Shown: positions 59,245 through 64,000 of the stretch, piece by piece
Numbering within the stretch: position 1 is the stretch's first letter
Layout: each line of letters begins with the position of its first letter
The notes under the pieces: model-generated
The model's input: the letters and a program-made list of their open reading frames with translations, nothing else
Told to the model about the DNA's origin: nothing
Databases searched by the model: none
Position numbers and translations under genes: made by a program
Assembly: GCA_964611035.1 (NCBI GenBank)
Contig: CAZSWT010000008.1
Coordinates: forward strand, 9,549 to 73,548
From: B33-G16 sp964611035
GTDB taxonomy: Bacteria > Desulfobacterota > DSM-4660 > Desulfatiglandales > B25-G16
Reading direction: 5' to 3'
DNA length: 64,000 bases

Positions 59245-59717
59245 TTTTCGCTCCTCGCTTTAAATGCAGTATCAGCAGCCTCTATTATCTGCTGATAACC
59301 TGTGCAGCGACACAGATTTCCAGATATAGCACGCTTAATCTCTTCTCGACCCGCCTTAGCTTTTTCATCATACAATGCCTTTAATGACATCAACATTCCT
59401 GGGGTACAAAATCCACACTGAACCGCCCCCTTTTCTACAAATGCCCTTTGCAACGGATGAAGCGATGACTCTGTACCGACACCTTCAATAGTTTGAATTT
59501 CTTTTCCGTTAATCTGGGGCGCAAGCACAATGCAGGAATTAACCGCCTTTCCATTCATAAGAACGGTGCAGGCGCCACATTCCCCAGTTTCACACCCCTT
59601 TTTAGCTCCGGTAAGGCCAAGGTGATCCCTTAGCAAATCAAGTAAAGAAATATTGGGTAGAATCTCCATGGTCATCTTTTTCCCATTAAGAACAAAGGTA
59701 ATTATTACATTTTTCAT
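59241..59717 (-). CDS. ndhS: Nicotinate dehydrogenase [2Fe-2S] subunit
   Basis: A 158-residue subunit with two [2Fe-2S] domains: CETGECGACTVL with a fourth Cys at VNSC, and CGFCTPGM with CRCTGY. ATG 59717 is chosen (AAAGGA about 9 nt upstream), giving the usual length; the frame extends 12 codons further. First of the three dehydrogenase genes, 57 bases after dctM. Confidence 0.9.
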   Translation of the reverse strand: MKNVIITFVLNGKKMTMEILPNISLLDLLRDHLGLTGAKKGCETGECGACTVLMNGKAVNSCIVLAPQINGKEIQTIEGVGTESSLHPLQRAFVEKGAVQCGFCTPGMLMSLKALYDEKAKAGREEIKRAISGNLCRCTGYQQIIEAADTAFKARSEK

Positions 59718-59774
59718 CTGAAAATATCCTTTATTCCTGCTGCCTCCTCCCACAAAAGAGAGGGGTACATCAAC

Positions 59775-61082
59775 TTACCGCATCATCATGTTGGGAAGGA
59801 ACAGGGCAAGTTTGGGGAATATCGTGATGAGAATGACTATCGCGAATATTGACAACAAAAACGGAAGTGTACCGCGAAAGATCTCCTCTACCGGCACATC
59901 CTTCACCACACCAGCAACAGTAAAGATATTGAGGCCCATTGGCGGGGTAATCAGTCCTGCCTCCATCATAAGCACAGCGATGACACCAAACCAGATGGGA
60001 TCGAAGCCGAGGGCTAAGATTATCGGGAAAATAACCGGCAGTGTCAGAACCATCATTGATATTGCATCCAAAAAACATCCCAAAAACAGATAGATAGTCA
60101 CAATGATTGCGTGAATCAGGTATGGAGACACCGGGAGACCGCCTGCCCAAGCTGCCACCTTCACTGGGATCATAGACAATGCCAAGAAGTAACTGAAAAC
60201 ATTGGCTCCGGCCACAAGGAACAGAACCATTACTGAAATACGGACTGCCTCCTGCAAGGCCTTTGCCAGATTCTGCCGGTTCAGTTTCCTCTTGATAAGA
60301 GCCACCAGAAACAGGAGCGTTGCACCTATTGCACCAGCCTCTGTGGGGGTAAAAAAGCCCAGGTATATGCCCCCCATTACCACCAAAAAGATCGCCAGGG
60401 GCTCCCATATACCTTTAAGCGCTGTAAATTTCTCTCCCCAGCTAACCAGTTCAGGCCTGGCTGGGGCTAAACTCGGGTTCAGCTTAACCCTCACCACAAC
60501 AATAGCTATATATGCTGCTGCCAGAATCAGCCCAGGAATCATGCCAGCAATCAAGAGCTTGCCAATAGACTGCTCCGTCATCATACCGTAGACGATAAAC
60601 CCAATGCTCGGCGGGATCAGAAAACCCAGCGTACCACCTGCGGCAATACTCCCTGTAGCGAGCCTCGGGTGATAGTTAAACCGCTTCATTTCCGGAAAAG
60701 CGATGGTCCCCATTGTGGCTGCCGTAGCCACAGAAGACCCCGAGACTGCGGCAAACCCTGCACAAGCACCAATCGTTGCAATCGCCAGTCCACCGGGCAA
60801 CTTCCGAAACCACTTGTCAAAGGTGCTGTACAACTCTTGAGTCATCCCGGAGCTACCGGCGAATCCACCCATAACAATAAATAGTGGAATGACCGTATAG
60901 GGGTAAAAAGCAGAAACCTCATAGACTGTCCTTGCAACTACCGGTAACGCTGCCCCTATGGACGCCAAATAACTAATTCCCGCGAAACCCACGAGCATCA
61001 ACGCAAAGGCAATAGGCATTCCCAGGAATAATAGAAAAAATACTAAAATCGTTCCGATGACACCTACAATTACAGGGTCCAA
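59775..61082 (-). CDS. dctM: TRAP transporter large permease (DctM-like)
   Basis: A 435-residue membrane protein with about 12 helices. Family phrases GMPIAFALMLVGFAG, PLFIVMGGFAGSSGMT and the C-terminal EIFRGTLPFLLSIFAIVILITIFP region are clear, and GLITPPMGLNIF forms the conserved ligand/Na+ site. It drives substrate uptake using a sodium gradient. Within the nicotinate operon, nicotinate is the expected substrate, which is unusual for TRAP systems. Confidence 0.92.
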   Translation of the reverse strand: MDPVIVGVIGTILVFFLLFLGMPIAFALMLVGFAGISYLASIGAALPVVARTVYEVSAFYPYTVIPLFIVMGGFAGSSGMTQELYSTFDKWFRKLPGGLAIATIGACAGFAAVSGSSVATAATMGTIAFPEMKRFNYHPRLATGSIAAGGTLGFLIPPSIGFIVYGMMTEQSIGKLLIAGMIPGLILAAAYIAIVVVRVKLNPSLAPARPELVSWGEKFTALKGIWEPLAIFLVVMGGIYLGFFTPTEAGAIGATLLFLVALIKRKLNRQNLAKALQEAVRISVMVLFLVAGANVFSYFLALSMIPVKVAAWAGGLPVSPYLIHAIIVTIYLFLGCFLDAISMMVLTLPVIFPIILALGFDPIWFGVIAVLMMEAGLITPPMGLNIFTVAGVVKDVPVEEIFRGTLPFLLSIFAIVILITIFPKLALFLPNMMMR

Positions 61083-61084
61083 GT

Positions 61085-61573
61085 TTATCTCCTCACCAGT
61101 TTTCTAAGGCAATCCGCCAGGTCAATCAAGAGTTCCAGGCAGAGCAAAACACCTGCTACCGAGACAAGTAGCCTGAAGGGCCACTGGGGGATTCTGAGCA
61201 TGTCTGAAACTGTTCGTTCTTCGATTCCTACCACCCAGCCCTGCCATGCTAGTATCGAGATTATAAACAGGCTCAAAAGGATGGTCATAGCGTCCAGGAG
61301 GAGCCCCCACCGTTCCGGAAGTCGAGATACAAGCATGGATACGCGAACATGCCCTTTCACCTGGTGCGTGTATGCAACACCAAGGAGTATAAAAACGGCC
61401 AACATGTAACTGGACAGCTCAACTGCACCAGGAATAGGCCGGGCCCACACGGCCCGGCCTATTATATCACCAGCGGTAAGCAACATCATCGGGATAAGCA
61501 GGACCATACCAACTGAACATATATAGAAGTCTGCGCGTTGTATCCCTTTTTTGATTGTAGTCAACCATCCCAT
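61085..61573 (-). CDS. dctQ: TRAP transporter small permease (DctQ-like)
   Basis: A 162-residue protein with four hydrophobic segments and the DctQ features DIIGRAVWARPIPGAVELS and YTHQVKGHVRVSMLVSRLP cut here as VKGHVRVSML. It lies two bases before dctM and 29 bases after dctP, the standard P-Q-M order. Confidence 0.9.
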   Translation of the reverse strand: MGWLTTIKKGIQRADFYICSVGMVLLIPMMLLTAGDIIGRAVWARPIPGAVELSSYMLAVFILLGVAYTHQVKGHVRVSMLVSRLPERWGLLLDAMTILLSLFIISILAWQGWVVGIEERTVSDMLRIPQWPFRLLVSVAGVLLCLELLIDLADCLRKLVRR

Positions 61574-61602
61574 TGCTTAATTTTATCTTGATCAGTTGGT
61601 AG

Positions 61603-62658
61603 CTATTTCCATTCGGGCGGAAATGCAACGCATTTCACGCCTCTCTTTTCGCATTCCTTGTTGTACATGATCACGGTCTTTTTTGCCGGAAGTCCCTTCG
61701 CCTCCAGCCCTTTCACCCACTTCCTGGTCTCATCCTGAAATCCTGCGTACCAGCGATTCTCCTCTTTCTTAGGAAGGTAATAGAGTTCCACGCCTTTCGC
61801 AGCGATCTCTTTCATCATGACTTTGTAAACGTCCACCGTTAACCCCCCAGTGGTGCGGAAGGGATTTGAGCATACTTCCTCTATAATAGGCTTAAGGTCA
61901 TCCGGTGTCCTGTCCCAGCTCTTCTGGTTCATTATGACGCCCTCGGTGACACAACCGAAGGTGGCGATCGTCCCCTGTTTTGCTACTTCAAAAAGCTTGA
62001 AGGCGAGGACCAAGGGTGGGCAGGTAACGAGCCCGTCAATGGTACCTGTCTCCATAGCCAGATAGACATCCCCAAGGGGCATGAATACCGGTTCTGCGCC
62101 TAATGACTTAATGTAATTGGTCTGGTGACCCCCAGGAGTCCTTATTCTGAGTCCTTTGCAGTCCTCAAGGGTACGCACGGGCTTAGTAGTCCATAATGAG
62201 GCCTTGATGCAACCGTTCAGTTCGATCATTTTCACGCCGGGGAATTCCCGGTTCAGGATGCGCTTATACATAGCATTCCCAATGTCGGTACCAACGTCTT
62301 TACCATTAACCCAGACAGCCAGGGAGAGCACATCGCTGAGAGGAAAACGGCCCGGTGTCCATGTGGCGGTAAAATAGCCCATATCAGAGAGTCCCTTGGC
62401 CACTATATCGTAATGCTCCGGCCCTTTACCCAGCGCGCCACCCGCATACATGGTGTAAGTTATCCGGCCATTACTCTTCGCTTTCAGTTTTTCAAGCATG
62501 GGCATCCATACAGTTTTTACCTCTCTGGACATAGGTGGATGCCAGGTGCTGAATTTAATATGCATCTTAGACTGTGCTGCTGAATTATTGCTAACAACTA
62601 CTAATAGACTGACTGCCAGCACAGCTACTAAAGAAATCAGAAACATCTTCTTTTTCAT
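61603..62658 (-). CDS. dctP: TRAP transporter substrate-binding protein (DctP-like)
   Basis: A 351-residue periplasmic protein with a Sec signal (MKKKMFLISLVAVLAVSLL, cleavage near SAAQS at residue 30). The mature part begins MHIKFSTWHPP, and the ligand-Arg region is CKGLRIRTPGG. GGGAGGAG precedes the ATG. It collects the substrate for DctQM; expected ligand nicotinate, by operon context only. Confidence 0.9.
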   Translation of the reverse strand: MKKKMFLISLVAVLAVSLLVVVSNNSAAQSKMHIKFSTWHPPMSREVKTVWMPMLEKLKAKSNGRITYTMYAGGALGKGPEHYDIVAKGLSDMGYFTATWTPGRFPLSDVLSLAVWVNGKDVGTDIGNAMYKRILNREFPGVKMIELNGCIKASLWTTKPVRTLEDCKGLRIRTPGGHQTNYIKSLGAEPVFMPLGDVYLAMETGTIDGLVTCPPLVLAFKLFEVAKQGTIATFGCVTEGVIMNQKSWDRTPDDLKPIIEEVCSNPFRTTGGLTVDVYKVMMKEIAAKGVELYYLPKKEENRWYAGFQDETRKWVKGLEAKGLPAKKTVIMYNKECEKRGVKCVAFPPEWK

Positions 62659-62794
62659 CGCTTCTCCTCCCTTAAAAAAGTTTATGTCATTAACCTCAAC
62701 CTGTTCATGTCTTTCCTATGCTATCACCCCCTTTCAAATAGCTTATTGGAGTTTGCACTTAGCTGGTTTTTGATTGATTTGACTTTCATGATTT

Positions 62795-63526
62795 TTAGAA
62801 GCTCCTTATCTTTTGAAGATCAAGTTTTTTCAATATTATTATCCTCTTGTCTTTCATCTCTTTCAAAGCCTTTGCCGAGCTTTCAGGCGCCACTCCCTTG
62901 CACAAACCATCTATAACGAAGACCTTGTATCCTGCACCAGCCGCATCTATAGCCGTTGCCTTTACACAGTAATCGGTTGCGATCCCATACACAATGAGCT
63001 TCTGGATTCCATTTCTCTTCAGGATCTGGTCCATTTCAGTCTTTTGCCCTCCATCATCCTTAAATCCAGAGTAACAGTCATATCTTTTGTCCATACCCTT
63101 ATGTACAATTGCCAGGAAAAGATTATTATCTACAAGTACTCTTGCATTCTCCGTTCCTTGCACACAATGAGGAGGCCAGAGGACCTGGGTCCTTCCCTCG
63201 ATCTTGATAACCTCAAAAGCCTTCTTCCCAGGATGATTGGTATAAAAAGATATATGGTCTGCAGGATGCCAGTCCTGGGTGCCGAAGATGGGATAGCCAT
63301 CTTTGCTGAGGATTTCGGTAGCCTTCTGAATCTTCTCAATAAAGGCCTTATCCGTGCCATTGACTGCTAAAGAGCCGTTCTTCCAGGTAGTAAAATCTCC
63401 CTGGACATCCACCACAATGACCCCTATCTTTCCCTCAGCAATGGCCATAGTTGCAGGGATAAAGATTAAGGTGGCTAAGCCGATAACTAAAAAACTCAAA
63501 ACTATTAGCAAATTATTCGATTTCAT
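62795..63526 (-). CDS. pncA: Exported nicotinamidase (PncA-like)
   Basis: A 243-residue isochorismatase-fold amidase. ATG 63526 is 6 nt after AGGAGG; an ATG at 63532 abuts it. The catalytic triad is visible: D40 (VVDVQGDF), K143 (VHKGMD), C187 (ATDYCVKA), with metal ligands D85/H87/H91 (TQDWHPADH). Unlike usual cytoplasmic PncA, it has an N-terminal signal peptide (LLIVLSFLVIGLATLIFIP, cleavage near ATMA). It would deaminate nicotinamide in the periplasm, giving nicotinate for the TRAP transporter encoded next to it. First gene of the locus. Confidence 0.88.
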   Translation of the reverse strand: MKSNNLLIVLSFLVIGLATLIFIPATMAIAEGKIGVIVVDVQGDFTTWKNGSLAVNGTDKAFIEKIQKATEILSKDGYPIFGTQDWHPADHISFYTNHPGKKAFEVIKIEGRTQVLWPPHCVQGTENARVLVDNNLFLAIVHKGMDKRYDCYSGFKDDGGQKTEMDQILKRNGIQKLIVYGIATDYCVKATAIDAAGAGYKVFVIDGLCKGVAPESSAKALKEMKDKRIIILKKLDLQKIRSF

Positions 63527-64000
63527 TTCCATCCTCCTTTTAATTATAAAACAATTAAAATAAACTCACCCCATGAAAAAGACTTTCCTCATATATCATA
63601 TATCACCCCCTTTCCTTACAATTTTATCTCCCTTATGGCAAACATAGGAAGGAGAATCACAATCTTGAAAAACACCTTCCTATAACTTGAATAAATTTTT
63701 TTCTTCTCAGTTTTGAATAAAGAGCCATCTTTGAAAATTTTAAAGCACTATACATCAAAGAAACACGCCTATTTTCCTTGGTTGTTTATATGGAAGATAA
63801 AAATAACAACAACATACCCAATCCTACTGATAAAAGACATTTAACTGTGCTTTTCTGTTTAAAGGGAAATTTATTTTCATTTTTTTTAAATTTTGTACAA
63901 AGAATAATAAATCTCTGATAAAACTTCTGAAAAGTATAAGATGAATATTCCATGCCTATCCGGTTGACACAGGTCGGCGTTTTGGGGTATGATCCTACGC
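63527..64000. other. Non-coding region upstream of the nicotinate locus
   Basis: About 470 AT-rich bases without an ORF. TTTGTACAAA at 63892-63901 is a perfect 10-bp palindrome with GT/AC halves and may be a regulator site; TATAAT reads leftwards at 63548-63543 but lies too close to the pncA start to be a convincing promoter. A rightward promoter occurs at the edge. Confidence 0.35.
63964..63993 (+). promoter_or_regulatory. Sigma70-like promoter reading off the right edge
   Basis: TTGACA (63964-63969), an 18-nt spacer and TATGAT (63988-63993), near-consensus boxes facing out of the window. The spacer and flanks are more GC-rich than the DNA to the left. It probably drives a gene or stable RNA just beyond the window. 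Confidence 0.5.

Noticed and set aside
56108..59717. Carbon monoxide or xanthine dehydrogenase
   Set aside because: The subunit layout is shared, but the adjoining hnr, ena and nicotinamidase genes point to nicotinate; the catalytic-loop context typical of CO dehydrogenase (the CSFR motif) was not seen.

Overview
The window looks like part of the chromosome of an anaerobic bacterium, most probably a Desulfobacterota/deltaproteobacterial sulfate reducer or syntroph. That is an inference from gene content: pyruvate:ferredoxin oxidoreductase tied to NuoEFG-type subunits, several HdrD/GlcF-type CCG iron-sulfur proteins, a malyl-CoA module, LarA, TRAP and Liv-type transporters, and dispersed CATTGCGAG palindromic repeats. 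No rRNA, tRNA, CRISPR array, complete insertion sequence or phage gene was seen.

Layout. (1) 1-14.1 kb is a mosaic accessory region. It holds an edge-truncated MBL hydrolase, an FCD-type GntR regulator, an unrecognised Fe-S protein pair (2031-3409), a GatC/AtzG-like protein with an amidase, a Urt-like (urea/amide class) ABC transporter with a Tat-type binding protein and a fused permease-ATPase, a 5'-truncated amidohydrolase, a CoA-transferase remnant cut at a MITE end, and a second amidase whose only well-placed start codon is ATC. (2) 14.1-32.3 kb, minus strand, holds HIT protein, a PorGDAB-NuoEFG-like operon, a carboxyltransferase (PycB/OadA type), a thiamine-binding-type protein, glycolate dehydrogenase GlcDEF, a 10-formyl-THF hydrolase-like protein, a CitE/malyl-CoA-lyase-like protein and a SucCD-like CoA ligase with a small Fe-S protein between its subunits. 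Together these suggest glycolate/glyoxylate oxidation through malyl-CoA, malate, oxaloacetate, pyruvate and acetyl-CoA. (3) 32.6-45.8 kb, plus strand, holds a PdhR/GlcC-like regulator, a Liv-type ABC transporter, a LarA-family 2-hydroxyacid racemase, a second GlcD, two CCG Fe-S proteins, a lipoyl (GcvH-like) carrier, a NarI/HdrE-like cytochrome b and a lipoate ligase. This looks like a 2-hydroxyacid oxidation chain that may run through a protein-bound lipoyl disulfide. (4) 45.8-49.1 kb, minus strand, holds a methyltransferase and PEP synthase.

(5) 49.5-63.5 kb, minus strand, is the standout: a co-directional 13-gene nicotinamide/nicotinate catabolic locus. It encodes an exported nicotinamidase, a TRAP transporter, a three-subunit nicotinate dehydrogenase-type molybdoenzyme, a GntR regulator, a CoA-acylating-type aldehyde dehydrogenase, 6-hydroxynicotinate reductase, a UPF0280/ApbE-like protein, enamidase and a DUF1185 protein. 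The first three catabolic enzymes match the Eubacterium barkeri nicotinate pathway, but the later E. barkeri genes are not here. In their place is an MmsA-like dehydrogenase lacking the ALDH general-base Glu. I propose that it converts 2-formylglutarate to glutaryl-CoA plus CO2, and that the UPF0280 protein attaches the covalent flavin of 6-hydroxynicotinate reductase. Both are inferences.

Start codons were chosen by ribosome-binding-site position where several were possible. Family assignments come from motif recognition by eye, with no database search.
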